A DNA stretch of 64,000 bases from Strobilurus pachycystidiatus. Its lineage: Eukaryota > Basidiomycota > Agaricomycetes > Agaricales > Physalacriaceae. A program made the position numbers and the translations under genes. The notes under the pieces were generated by a model that worked only from the letters and a program-made list of their open reading frames with translations, made no database searches and was not told the DNA's origin. The stretch covers positions 5,642,001 through 5,706,000 of the forward strand of contig JAHLMK010000001.1 of NCBI GenBank assembly GCA_019915135.1. Reading direction: 5' to 3'. Positions 9,101 through 18,040 of this stretch are shown here, in pieces (the first letter of the stretch is position 1; each line of letters opens with the position of its first letter).

Positions 9101-11146
9101 ATGTTGTGCAGGATCAACTGTAGCATTTGTATCAGCTGCAAATTCACGAAATATAACTCCTACAGGAGGTGTATCCTCAGGATAAGTTTTCATATTTTCT
9201 GGAGATATGATAATATCATCATATCCACTATGATTTTTTCGTAACCAATTAAGTGCATTCATTACTGGTATATGTCTTACAAGAAGTGGTAGTTTGGCAA
9301 AATCTTCTTCATGTGGTTTATCGGGACCAGTAAAGAAAATAACCAACGCCTCATCCAATTCTTCACGTGGAGGTGGTAGATGACTATACATTTTAGATGT
9401 TGGATTCTGAAAGGCAACACAATGAGCTATCATTTTGCGATATCCTTGATCTACTTTAACAAAACATGCATTATGTCGAACACGAGCAATCACAATTTGC
9501 TCCACCCAGTTTAAACACGCTAACTCAGGAGGTACATCCCCCAACCAGAGTGAATTTGCCAGAGCATATTTAGGAATGTTACCTTGTCTTAGACTTGCAC
9601 GACATGTATCACAGATATTTCTACAATTAGAGTCAATGACAGGCCCATCTATGTCAGTTATTGGTTGATTTATATTTCGACGCTCTTTTCTAGATACACC
9701 TGATACTTCTAAGATTGGCAGTAAATTCTTAACAGATGACAAACGAGATAAATTTGTAAATGGCACCAGTTGTCCACATACCGCACATCCCCCTTCTTGG
9801 AATTTATCTGCGTTAAGTTCATTGCACACTGCACGTATAATATCTTTTTCAACAGCCTTAGTCAAAGGTGGAGGTGGAAATGGTACATCACTTTGGCTAG
9901 GTTTATAAACATAAGTGCGAGTACATCCAGCTGCATCATGTAGCGGAGCACGAAGAGAGGTCTTCTCAATATTATTTTTACGTCGTATCACAGTAGCTTT
10001 CTTTTTTTCCTCTTCTGATTCAAACACCGATATAAGACCATCACAAGCCTCTGTACATATGTGAGAAATCATAAGCTGCACAAGAGTTCCCTTCTTACGA
10101 GCTTGCTGCTTAGTAAAGGCAACGTCGTGGGTTGTAAGAATCTTTTGCACTTCATGGCTGGCCACTTCCTCTAGTAGGACATCAAAAGGTAGTTTGCCAC
10201 AAAATTGATTATCCTGCAATGTTTCTGGTAGCAACATATGCCCTATATATCGATACACAGTGCTCGAATCAAGCTCTAAGTCCAAGTATTCCATCAGAAA
10301 CGATCCTCGAAACTTGACTGCGCGAGGAGCACCCCCAACAGAGTTTACTGATGCTGCTTGATCCACAGGGAGAGACATGTTCTCTTGGTTGACAGATATT
10401 GGCTTACTATAGAACATCCGTAACAACAACAGCGCAATAATTTCATACGCACACTGTAGCACATAAGAAATGTAAGCGACTACCAGCTGGTCAATATAGA
10501 CTTCTTGCCAACGACTGGGCCTGTTTGCCTGGATTTTGTCACCAAGCTGTAACAGACAAATTATGTAGGGGTAGGGCTTATGGGCAAAGAGGGAATATAT
10601 TGTATATAGGGAGTGACTCCCCCGACAGAACAGCCAAGTCGAATAGGTCACAACCTCATATGAAGAGTATAGGTCAGACATATCTGGTGACTGCCCAAAC
10701 GGTATGTCTAAACAAGATGTGTACAGCGGCTGCTCAAATGGAGCGCGTAAATCAATCGCGTACGGCGAGAGCTCAAACGGAGCGGGCAAATCAATCGCGT
10801 ACGGCGAGAGCTCAAACGGAGCGGGTAAATCAATCGCGTACGGCGAGAGCTCAAACGGAGCGGGTAAATCAATCGCGTACGGCGAGAGCTCAAACAGAGC
10901 GGGTAAATCTATCGCGTGCGGAGAAAGCTCAAACGGAGCGGATAAGTCAAACGCGTACCGCCAGCTCTCAATCAGGGCTACCAAAGAAATAGCATAGGGC
11001 CACGACTGACTCGGAGCTGTATTGTTAGAGGTAAAAACATAGACACCCACATGCTGTGGAATAATGTTGGTGCCAGCGGCTGGAACCAATGTATCACTCA
11101 CAAGTGTGGTGTTCACTTCCTCTGGCGGATCAGAAGGATCATACAC
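3188..11146 (-). CDS. Helitron Rep/PIF1-type helicase with C-terminal cysteine-peptidase-like domain
   Basis: Rolling-circle transposase of a Helitron, one uninterrupted frame of 2652 codons, strongly AT-rich against its surroundings. By residue: 1-256 is a low-complexity extension with 13-residue repeats; about 430-620 has a Cys-rich segment and a DUF6570-like region (WLGDVPPELACLNW); about 700-790 is Helitron-like N (LYTLMFPWLFPYGMGGVG). The HUH motif is VHLHALVWV (His989, His991), followed by a Tyr region, MYISEYVVKPSLKTY. PIF1 helicase Walker A is GGMGGTGKSR (Lys1778), Walker B is FFDEVSM (Asp1852, Glu1853), then FAGDFAQLPPV and VYTALSRSKT. At the end, NSCSYDSLLFILFSIW (Cys2396) and GHFVSRF (His2599) resemble Cys and His boxes of a papain-fold or USP-like peptidase. 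The likely native start is Met257 (10378), MSLPVDQAASVN. All key residues are present, so the protein may be active. Confidence 0.93.
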   Translation of the reverse strand: MYDPSDPPEEVNTTLVSDTLVPAAGTNIIPQHVGVYVFTSNNTAPSQSWPYAISLVALIESWRYAFDLSAPFELSPHAIDLPALFELSPYAIDLPAPFELSPYAIDLPAPFELSPYAIDLPAPFELSPYAIDLRAPFEQPLYTSCLDIPFGQSPDMSDLYSSYEVVTYSTWLFCRGSHSLYTIYSLFAHKPYPYIICLLQLGDKIQANRPSRWQEVYIDQLVVAYISYVLQCAYEIIALLLLRMFYSKPISVNQENMSLPVDQAASVNSVGGAPRAVKFRGSFLMEYLDLELDSSTVYRYIGHMLLPETLQDNQFCGKLPFDVLLEEVASHEVQKILTTHDVAFTKQQARKKGTLVQLMISHICTEACDGLISVFESEEEKKKATVIRRKNNIEKTSLRAPLHDAAGCTRTYVYKPSQSDVPFPPPPLTKAVEKDIIRAVCNELNADKFQEGGCAVCGQLVPFTNLSRLSSVKNLLPILEVSGVSRKERRNINQPITDIDGPVIDSNCRNICDTCRASLRQGNIPKYALANSLWLGDVPPELACLNWVEQIVIARVRHNACFVKVDQGYRKMIAHCVAFQNPTSKMYSHLPPPREELDEALVIFFTGPDKPHEEDFAKLPLLVRHIPVMNALNWLRKNHSGYDDIIISPENMKTYPEDTPPVGVIFREFAADTNATVDPAQHSTADEDGVEGDKCAFIMHGLVGEQLNDMTWEGMRKEAFRWFDTNHGVLAVGRNRLAENMYHKKNPDLYTLMFPWLFPYGMGGVGAGSNLSPTDHYRWLLHYHDKRFQLDKNFPFVAFSHQQMKQTNTGGFLLAEKPRFHDITERLLNVDHTILDNIIEVSKARGHFKPESQGEKDCFQLLRDLDLVAGKVDGSITSKKYMRNELFSLMASEGSPSWYITLTPSDFTHPLCLYWAETGEVFKPNHPLGTTEQKLKVTENPVAGARFFNFMVETFIKHILGVDADHKGAYGEVSWYYGAVEQQGRLTVHLHALVWVRGNLSPQQIKDMLMMDEKSQFREDIIAYLDSTHQAEFMENATRSNVEEKNATWATSPSFKHPLSALPRMPPVDCTEDHDASPESTTCELCEADEEWWEHFNQIVNFLLATIQIHTCDSSFDTNGKKQAGKSGKRCLDNKYKKCKARFPRELIEYTHVTEDGHINMKQAEAAMNMITAVLTYCMNCNTDVTSLKSGTAVKAAMMYISEYVVKPSLKTYVIFEAIRAVFHRSGKLIDSSQTDEEKARKLITRIVNTLGVKMEFGNPMMCSYLLGFPDHYTNAKFELFFWKTYVSDVRRAWNTEDEHTMNEKVVIKKLKNGSIIGISKVEDYKFRSYELESMCLWNWIRLCKVQKISNSKNKTDTLFDNDDLIESLDPDLDDQEEEYGRQRENTPINQNDTSGNVDELIQISPTKTLVGENYDDNISILSESDATLMDPNELLQHTLDNTEYKLDENDIEKGSYRLHPDHNSYNSHCVRRVTEEAALIPNIAGDMLPRRDSGDRDYYCSTMLTFFKPWRTGLDLKKIDQSWSDAFEVHQFSVRQEQLMENFHLRYECLDARDDYRTQMKKGAEVHVEWEKIEEYLQQQTLIDNMETVDQLDQELDQVDLDELNKLKLTELGFGKNYLKRRADARELLEMITETGWTKADKNLLPTDLNLNPDPITCNQSTHHWLQDVGKRRLEVQDSYKVGIKEVNIDEDKPYCEYPPFEKEPFVELTTKNKIREADTELNETNKSNESMRTTIVEKFSLNKEQERAFRIVAEHATNPYASALKMYIGGMGGTGKSRVLEALLDFFIQRDERHRMVIVAPTGAAAALLNGTTYHFLLGINGQFYTDEVTATVMTQIRSRLKGVDYIFFDEVSMLSCNDLYKISVRLAKARNAVDVPFGGLSMIFAGDFAQLPPVKMHIWKPLWSRHIGQQQTTAFAQAAAIGKALWHQVNTVVILRKNMRVQGMSDDDHKFRQALENMRYKACTQEDVIFLRTLIHSEFIDRKNLSDFNFRNVSIITAKNAHRDELNRLGALRFAQETEQSLIHFFSDDSPAETRDEINDRKSKGIKHKIKTIGIDLQKVLWSLPSSTSESLIPARLSLCVGMPIMIRRNIATELNITKGQQGRIHSWRSKRGSKGQLMLDVVFVEMIKPPKSIQLEGLPMNVVPIGTTRSRITVSLPTDTTLTLTREQADLCLNFAMTDYCSQGMSREYNAVDVNGSGSHFGVYTALSRSKTAKGTIIVQDFNINKITGGAMGDVRQEFRELEMLNEITKLDFERKLTQTLVGNTRYTLIAEFRKLKGQDYVPKEIHPTLTWSSMEVRNEVFPKDIEWKILPPPEKKTTKENKKEKQINEVEKMLKLPINKTSGESGLAEQIPVRPITIKKIPQIKKKQTNMSEIATNVAAPYGPKWRANSCSYDSLLFILFSIWRANPDFFRNEREHMQCNGIYVLEDMFIQYASTSNIGIDDARDKFRSYLVAAKPQTFAEGAVNSIDNILYEIVQYKQDAIVATGKCVNGHTRQLFQNGDPAFWIRGGLFQSMQEAIDRNICHSTATPCRTCRAEVMVEHRMTYNLPFVIFNVAMSPNIYINKCLKVIILDVPVDYELVGIIYYEAMNGIGHFVSRFRNSSDIIWMYDGYMRRNATNEGSYNVMVNNLARCNLAETHYVIYKRVL
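10732..10965. repeat. 39-bp tandem repeat, six copies
   Basis: Six head-to-tail 39-bp units start at 10732, 10771, 10810, 10849, 10888 and 10927. Copies 2-4 are nearly identical; outer copies are more diverged, and degenerate units flank both sides. On the minus strand each unit encodes 13 residues like SPYAIDLPAPFEL, within the extension upstream of the likely Helitron start codon. A 39-bp period keeps the frame open, so this is either coding repeat expansion or a minisatellite in the 5' region that happens to stay open. Confidence 0.9.
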
Positions 11147-11708
11147 ATGATCCGCCTCGACACAATCCCAGTAGCTTGTTGTCTTTGTCGCCGTGTTCAG
11201 TACAGCATGGGCAAGGAGGGGAGTCTACATACCTTGTTCGTTGTTTCAAGAAGTCGCTCGCCTACGGACAAGCATATGTTGGCCGTGTGGAACCGCTGCC
11301 ACCGTCCACACCAATGAGTCTGCAAGCAAAGCCGAGTTAGACGACGAAGTACGCTCCTGGCAGACACTGACCAATCCCTGAGCAGTGGACTCCTCATTGC
11401 GAGCGGAGTGGGGCCTACGATGATCACGGTGTTATCCCTGAACAGCCTGGATGGAACACGAAACACGTACCTGGAATGGGAACTAGACCAGGACCAAAGC
11501 AGGCAGAGAACGGCCAGAAATCGCAAGTATTGCATTTTTTCGATTGTGCGAGTATGGTGAACGTGCGTATCGTCGTGGCGACTATCTGCAGGCGACGGTA
11601 GTGAAAATAAAGACGTCGTCACACAGGTCACAGCAATGTTTAGTCGGACGGGCCGGTTGAAAATAATAGGGTAATTATATTGATTATCTGTTTCGTCACA
11701 CAGCCGAA
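11147..11708. other. Spacer between Helitron ORF and dioxygenase gene
   Basis: No confident gene. A minus-strand open frame (11197-11721) contains a signal-peptide-like stretch, MQYLRFLAVLCLLWSWSS, but no recognisable domain after it. It may be a captured gene fragment or non-coding sequence upstream of the Helitron ORF. Confidence 0.4.
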
Positions 11709-13550
11709 TTAGAGAGTCCATGCGTCGTATGCTGGTCCGCGCCGCAGTAACCAGTCGGCAGGTTTCCCGCGCAATTCATCCAGTACGTCCTGATGATTGA
11801 AGAAAACCCAAGAGACACGGCCGGGCGTAAAACGATCGCCTCTCTTCATGACACCTGGTTGCCATTCTCCGATCGCGTGGTAGAGATATTGCGACAGGAA
11901 GATCACAATATCGCCTGGATTGTATCTGCGCATGTTAGTTGAGGCAAAGAGAGGTAAGGAAGAATATGCTCACTCTAGAATGACATCGATGTCGGGTAAG
12001 TACAAGCCGCCACCAACGAAATTACCGGAGCTGGTGAGTTTGCACCACGCGTCGTTTCTATCGATGTGTGTGCCAACTTGCGCCTTCCAAATTGTAGCTA
12101 GGCCAAGACTCGTCGATTTGTATTCTTGCACCCATCGGCCTGCTCGGCTAGCACGACTTTCCACGCCCCATACCGTTGGCAGCAGACGCTCCGTATACTT
12201 GTTGATCAAACCGGACACCCTGTCCATGCCCGCGAGATATCGTACAGCGGCGGCATGGTTTCGGGATGTTCCTACAAGATCCTTAGACGGTGTCAATCCC
12301 AAGTCCTAGAAGCACGTCAGTCCCAACGCAAAGTATTCAGACAGCAGGCATTCCTTGTGCCCTTGTTGAAACCAGACCGCGTGGTGTTTTATGCCAACGA
12401 TTTCTTCAACGGCTACGTGACGTGTCAGTGTGTATTCAACGACTTGGCTCTCTGAGTCCAACGTACGTTTATAAGAACCGTCCATCTGTTCTGCTTTGTA
12501 GGTCATGGTCGGCTCCTCAAAATGGGCTTCGTGCCGAGCATCGCCAGTTGTGTTGGGTTGATCAACCCCAGTCATATGTACCATAGTTTGGGCAAGGGCG
12601 TGCAGCTCCTCATGTTCTGCAGCCTGCCCATGTATCAGATAATAAAGAGACAAGCGGTGTGGACTCACCGTCAACCCGTCGACTACAGTTTCATTCCCTT
12701 CCAGATGCTTGCTTAGGTAGATAGCAAGCGTATTGCCAGACCTATCCTTGTATATTGTGGAGTACTTATGAGCGTTAGTGCCCCGGCTTTGCATAGCCTT
12801 GACTTTCGCATCAGCAATTGCTAGCGCCATCTTGCCGCGAGGTCGGGTTCGTAGGTCGGCAAGATCAACATCGCAAATCACTTCAGTAACTGCAAGCAAG
12901 CAAAATAAGAGACTTCGAATCGCTCATCTTCGGTCACGTACCACGTCCATCACTGGGGTGTTCCAAGTCCGCGAGACATCTTTCAATGCGATAGTTAAAG
13001 TGTCGTTGTTCATGCGCCGCAGCCTTCTGAACGTCCCTCGCCGCCGTCGGTATTTTTGGCGGGGTTTTCCCGGCCTTGGACGGGATAGGGGGCCATCGAC
13101 CAGTCATAGTCGTCATGGGAGGGCGAAGACTGAGAGCTGCATAAGCAGCGTCGGTAGTAGGTTTGCATCCGTGAGGTATTGAAACAGCATCACGGTTGAC
13201 AGTAATCCGCCTTTCAGATAAAGTAACAGGTTGCCGCACACTCGTTGGGGGAAGGTCCACAGTTTGGAGCTTAGCGGACGCCTCGGGCGACTCCTGTGTG
13301 ATGTATTACATTCAGTTCGACGCCTATATTGCAACCGGATCTGCACGTACACGATAATTGGCGCGTCTGACAGAGCGTCGAGGTCGTTCCGAGTTTTCTT
13401 CAGGATTTGGGAGGGAATCGGATCTGGGCCTCTTGCACGACATGACGGGAGGTCGGAATCATTCAAAACTCGGAACAATCCATATGCATTCGAATGTACA
13501 GGGTCAAAGCATAGGGGTAATACGAGCACATGAGGACTTACTCTTAGCAT
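11709..13550 (-). CDS. 2OG-Fe(II) dioxygenase of the TET/JBP-like fungal family
   Basis: Member of the 2-oxoglutarate/Fe(II) dioxygenases annotated in basidiomycetes as JBP1/TET-like; TET/JBP enzymes oxidise methylated bases, but the substrate here is unproven. The C-terminal exons give the core: THIDRNDAWCKL (metal-binding HxD), GGGLYLPDIDV, YNPGDIVIFLSQYLYHAIGEW (distal His), then TPGRVSWVFF (Arg expected to bind 2OG) and KPADWLLR. An intron near 11934-11975 separates the two core parts. Upstream exons include DVDLADLRTRPRGKM, joined over a GTACGT...TGCAG intron near 12900-12950, and a Ser/Pro-rich N-terminus (DPIPSQILKKT). An in-frame TAG at about 12317-12319 falls inside a 24-bp near-duplication, with CTGAC upstream, so it is either the 3' end of an intron or a nonsense change. 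The 5' end is uncertain and may extend to about 13.93 kb. Confidence 0.65.
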
Positions 13551-14476
13551 CAGGGGTGGTAAAATATCATCAATATCAGGTCGCAGAACTACGCGTAACA
13601 GGTCTGAAGAACTTCATGGTAGCGAGTGATCAGCAGAAGCTCGTCTACCGCATAGCCACCGAGAACCACTGTGTGGCTGGACGCGACCCTCTCCGCCAAC
13701 TGGGTCCTATTGCGACCCGAGCAACTCAGGCGGCAGCTTCCGTCCCCACAATCATCTGAGATCCAGCCAACAGTAGAGAGGGTTGTAGGAAGTGAAACTG
13801 TAGCCGCTGCGCGATTGCCGACGAGGACCAGATGTTCCATGGCAGGATGCACGTCCCCACGAAGTTTGTCTAATTTGGAGCATCGGCCAGCTGTCAGTGC
13901 GACGAGACTCTCTGAGCTGTTGATCTGCACGCCTACTTGACATTAGTCGACGGCTCAACAGTCAACCAACGTTCGCGGTACACTCGGGCAGAAGTTAATG
14001 CGCTAAACGTGCGCCATGTTAGTCGGCCACACCCACTCTTGGTCGAAGCACCCACCAGACGCGTGCTCCTTACGGTCATCTCGCAGAGGAGCTGGCGGGC
14101 AGGCCTGACGGTAAGGAAGTGGGGGCGACTGTCTCCAATGTCGAAGCATTGGCTGGTGCCCTATGAGCATTCCTTTGCGAGCGCGAACCGATCTCGCTGC
14201 GCTTACACATGTTCGACAGCCTTACGGCGATATGAGGCTTGAGGCTTGAGGCTTGAAGTTTGGGGTTTGGATAACATTCGAACCTGTCGGACATGCGACG
14301 TTGGAAGGAAACTGAAAATAAATATTCCATGTCCGTGGTATACAACAAATCTACGCCAAGTTAGCTAGCCTGCCCAGGCCGCAAATCGAGGAGAGATACG
14401 CACCTACATCAACCCGCATGCTTCTTCGAGCGCCTCCTGCTTTTCTTCTGCGCCTCCGGTATCGACTGCGTCGGTG
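13551..14476. other. Spacer, possible 5' exon of the dioxygenase
   Basis: A minus-strand open frame at 13589-13930 has plausible composition (QLAERVASSHTVVLGGYAVDE is not reproduced further) but no recognised domain. It may be an upstream exon of the dioxygenase gene. From 13.94 to 14.47 kb nothing recognisable was seen apart from short GAGGCTT repeats near 14235. Confidence 0.35.
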
Positions 14477-14950
14477 CTACCGTCGGCACTGCATGCTGCA
14501 TCCCCGGCCCAACGCCGCCATGGCCGTGCTGGAATCTGTCCAAGTACCGGCACCCGCCTCCTCAGCATAGCCCAACACCGTAAGAGCATGCACGCACCGC
14601 TTAGCGAACAGCACCTTAATCTTCCTGTCCCATGCCCGCTTGCGCATGGAGAACGCCAGCCAGAACATGACCGCGACGAACAGGAGCAGAGCTCCGCGCT
14701 TCCACGGGACGGGCGCTGGAGGGCGGAAGCGCAGGTCGTAGGGAAAGTCCTCGAGCCGGGTGCCGACTACTGGTCGGCGCTTGCGGAGCAGATGTTCGTG
14801 CTCGTCGTCGTCCTGGCTTGGCTTGGGGGTATCGTCGTCGCTGTCCGACGCGTCCTCGACGGTCGTGCGCCGGCTGACTCGCGGTGGTCGGGAAGCTGGG
14901 TCATGGTTTGGGACAAAGAGCCATGGGTGCAAGGCTACTAATCGGGTTTT
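14477..14950 (-). CDS. Hypothetical small single-pass membrane protein
   Basis: Not recognised. The frame has an acidic N-terminal half (DASDSDDDTPKPSQDDDEHE), a basic patch (LLRKRRP), the segment LEDFPYDLRFRPPAPVPW, one transmembrane helix (GALLLFVAVMFWLAFSM) and a basic tail (RKRAWDRKIK). No in-frame ATG lies before LHPWLF; the frame stays open up to a possible TAAG acceptor near 14966, so a short upstream exon is likely. Polarity of charges suggests an N-terminus facing away from the basic tail. GC-rich composition matches the other cargo genes, not the Helitron ORF. Confidence 0.45.
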   Translation of the reverse strand, partial: KTRLVALHPWLFVPNHDPASRPPRVSRRTTVEDASDSDDDTPKPSQDDDEHEHLLRKRRPVVGTRLEDFPYDLRFRPPAPVPWKRGALLLFVAVMFWLAFSMRKRAWDRKIKVLFAKRCVHALTVLGYAEEAGAGTWTDSSTAMAALGRGCSMQCRR

Positions 14951-15167
14951 CGGCCCGGACGTTCCTTAGTTCCTTCCGACGCCGTCCAAGCCTCAATATT
15001 TTTCAAAGCTTGCATGCAAATCCGTAATGACGGGACAGGTGATGTAGACAACGAATGGATATGATCTTTACGGACGATACAAAGGGTATTACTCAGGCTT
15101 CTTTCATGTAAGATCATACAGGTTAGGGAGCTTTCGAATACGAGCCAAACTTTTGGCAGAGGCTGGG

Positions 15168-17670
15168 CTACGTTCGCCGTTCACCCTCGACCTCCGGAGA
15201 ACGCGACGCAGCACGTTGTAAGCCATGATCATTGGCGTCATCAACATGCCGCCGCGAATGGGAGGATGCGGTGTGGCCCAGGCTATCTTGTCCGGGTTGG
15301 TTGGAAGACCGGCTGATGCGCAGAGGAAGCTGCCTCAGAGCCATGTCCTTCAAGAGGGACAATTGCAAAGCAATGGTCTCCACCAGAACGAGTGGCTGAT
15401 CCGGAGCGTCCCGGATGACTGCTGCTAGGGATTCGTGGATCGTAGAAAGCTCGAAATGCAGGACAATATTTGGGGCTGGTGTTGGTGCGGTACCTATGTT
15501 TTATCAGGCCAGCTGTAGGGTGCGCGCAATCTGAACAACTCACCGGTCAGAGTTCTCTCTTTGTATTGATCAAACTCTTCTCTTTTGACGGTCAGGAGTT
15601 CCTGTTTCATTTGCGTGCGGATATCTGACAGAAGTGAGCACGGCATGCACAAGTTCACCGTCTTACACCTACTGGCAAAGGAAACCTCTTCAGCTCGCTT
15701 GGTCAGATCCTTCCTGGCGGAAATTAGCTCTTCTCGACTCTTACACAGTTCGGCCTTCAGGAGGTTCAATTCGTCGTCCTTGGACGCCGCGAGATCTAGA
15801 AGATCAAACGCGTCTAGGTCAACACTGGGAGGCTCGGTCATGATGCGGGAACGCCAGTCACCTCTCGCTCCGTCGACGTTCGCCCCATTGCGATCGGCTG
15901 CTGTCTTGCCGCGTAGCAGCTCTTCTTCCAAGTCGCGGATCCTTCGGTTTGCATCTTGTACTTCCGTTTCTTTAGCGGCAAAGGCGGCAACCAGGGTCTC
16001 TGCACGCTGTTAGTTGGAATCCACGGGCGAAGACTGTAAGAAACACACGATCGAGTGGGCGTCGTGCTCGGTCCAAAGCGGCCAAAGTCTCCGTATTTTT
16101 CGAGATCTGCAACATCTTACTGTTCAATTGAACAATTTGTTCTACAATCAATTAGATACGGGAGAAGATCAGCGGCATGAACTCACCAACGGTATTCTTC
16201 CTCTCGTCGATTAATTTGGAGTTCTGGCTAGTTAGACAGGCATTTTCGCGTTCCAGCTTATGAGCTTTGACTACAGAGCATGATCAATGGCACGCAACAA
16301 GAAGAGAGCCACTAAGATACCAGTGAGATCAGTTCTCTCTACCTCCAATGCGTCGGTCAACTGCTTGAGATTCTCGTGGTCTTCTGTCATTGAGCGGAGA
16401 AATTAGTGGCGCCTGAAAGGTGTGTAGATTGACGTACCACGGGCGGCCTGCAGGGATGCTTGCAGATCCTTCACCTGAGTGGTCAGCTTCGTGATCTCTG
16501 CTGTATACGCTGTGAAGTTGTTCGATCGCCAAAGGCAAAACGCTTACCAGCGTTAGAAGCTTCGCGTGATGAACCCAAATCCACGGGCGCGACGCGTCGG
16601 GCTAAACAAGCACATTTAGGAAAGGGAACACTGTGTGTGACGTGCAAGATTCTTACGCTCCCGAGGTTCGCTGTATAGGTCATAGTCTCGTGGAGGCGCC
16701 GCTTGCGACCCAATTGTCGTGGTTACAAAAGCGCCGATGTGGTAGTCGCCCACGGGAGTCATCCTAGCGTCAGACTTACCGTCCGTGCCAGCTGGAAGTA
16801 TGTGGGTCAGGACGTCGACACAAACGTAGGACTTTCTTACCTTGACCCATCGACTTGCCTGCTCTTGCGTGCGCGTCGTAGTCTCGTTCTTGAGCGAGTC
16901 TGGTTGGACGAGAAAGCATTCTTTCGGAGGGTGGCATGTCCGCACCCAATTCCGGAGAGACAAGTTCATTAGGATCTTACCAGGTAAAGAGTGATCAGAC
17001 GCGGTGTCTGCTAAAATAGAACGGCCACATACCTTCGTCAAACGCAATGTCACCCTTCGGGTCGTCATGATCGACTGACCCTCTTGCAAAAACAAGCTCG
17101 CGGCGCTTTGAGGAACGATCATCTAATTCACAAAATAGCAGGTAAGACAGTAGAGAGTACAGGTCTTGGTCAATACGCACCCTCCTCCTCTTCCGCAGTA
17201 TCCGCCGCATCTGACTTCTCCCCACGGGCTGCATTGGCTTGCGTAGTGAAGCGTTTGCTGCGCGTCCGCTTCCTCTTTCGACCTTGGTTGCGCGGGTATA
17301 TATCTGCCGAGACAGTAGGACGTCCAAGAACAGGAGCCCAGGCGTCAAATTGCCGACGAGTCACGTCCGGGAACAGCCTGGTGACCGTGTCGTAGAGTTC
17401 GTCGTCGAGAAACGAGCAGCGCACGCCACTCCACGTCCTGCACGCCGGTGAACCACAATTGATTTTCGTCTGGTTCAGCACACATTCTATGTTCGCTTCG
17501 CGGCATTGAACACATGTTCGCTTAAAATAGGACGATCAGTATATCACCCAGTATCTAGTCAATGAACGCACGTTTTTCGGTAAAGTCGGCGTCCAGTCCT
17601 TACTCACATACATCGGGGTGCGAAATGTCTCGTTCGATTCCTGCGCGTACGTCTGCCAGGGCTCAGACAT
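15168..17670 (-). CDS. Hypothetical Cys-motif and coiled-coil protein, many small exons
   Basis: Not assigned to a named family. Exon 1 reads MSEPWQTYAQESNETFRTP and is followed by GTATGT...TTTTAAG. The next exon begins RTCVQCREANIEC and continues with further Cys (NCGSPACRTWSGVRC). The pattern C-x2-C-x6-C-x8-C-x4-C-x7-C resembles, but does not match, a Zn2Cys6 cluster. A basic stretch (RNQGRKRKRTRSKR) is a likely nuclear signal. Small exons follow, with SKRRELVFARGSVDHDDPK, VGDYHIGAFVTTTIGSQ and several heptad-like pieces (ITKLTTQVKDLQASLQAA; DDELNLLKAELCKSREEL) that should form coiled coils. It ends after SRSPEVEGERRT. At least eight introns were inferred. A DNA- or chromatin-associated role is a guess from the Cys cluster and basic patch. 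Confidence 0.5.
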
Positions 17671-18040
17671 GTTGATTGTCGTGGTCGTTGTAGCGGGCGA
17701 AGGCGGGATGCACAGCCACCATCTAGAGGGACTGTTCTCGTCATCCTACGATGATAATACATACCCGGACCGGGGTCTCATCAGCCTGACCGATCGTCTG
17801 CACATATTGGACGCGTCGGTGTCCATCGCGGACATGTACGCGCAACGGCCGTCAAACTGCTTGGTGCATGTACTCAAAACTCAACTGATGACTGACAGTG
17901 TTCTGGTTTCATGCGCCTCCTGCCCGACATCCTTACGTCCATATTGGCCTTCTGCTTCTCTTCGCCTCTGTGCTTCTTTCAACGTACTCCATATTTGTGC
18001 ATTCGCCAACTTCAACCTGGCCAATCGTCTTCCCGCCCCC

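Noticed and set aside
10732..10965. CRISPR-like array
   Set aside because: Units are contiguous with no unique spacers; it is a tandem repeat in a eukaryotic genome.
10525..10997. Plus-strand frames with ARAQTERVNQSR-type repeats
   Set aside because: They are shadows of the 39-bp tandem repeat read on the wrong strand; any frame stays open over a 39-bp period.
12778..12786. Third GTGCCCCGG as an alternative right end of the Helitron
   Set aside because: It lies inside dioxygenase coding sequence (SRGTNAHK) with no hairpin or junction nearby; a 9-mer is expected to recur by chance at this scale.
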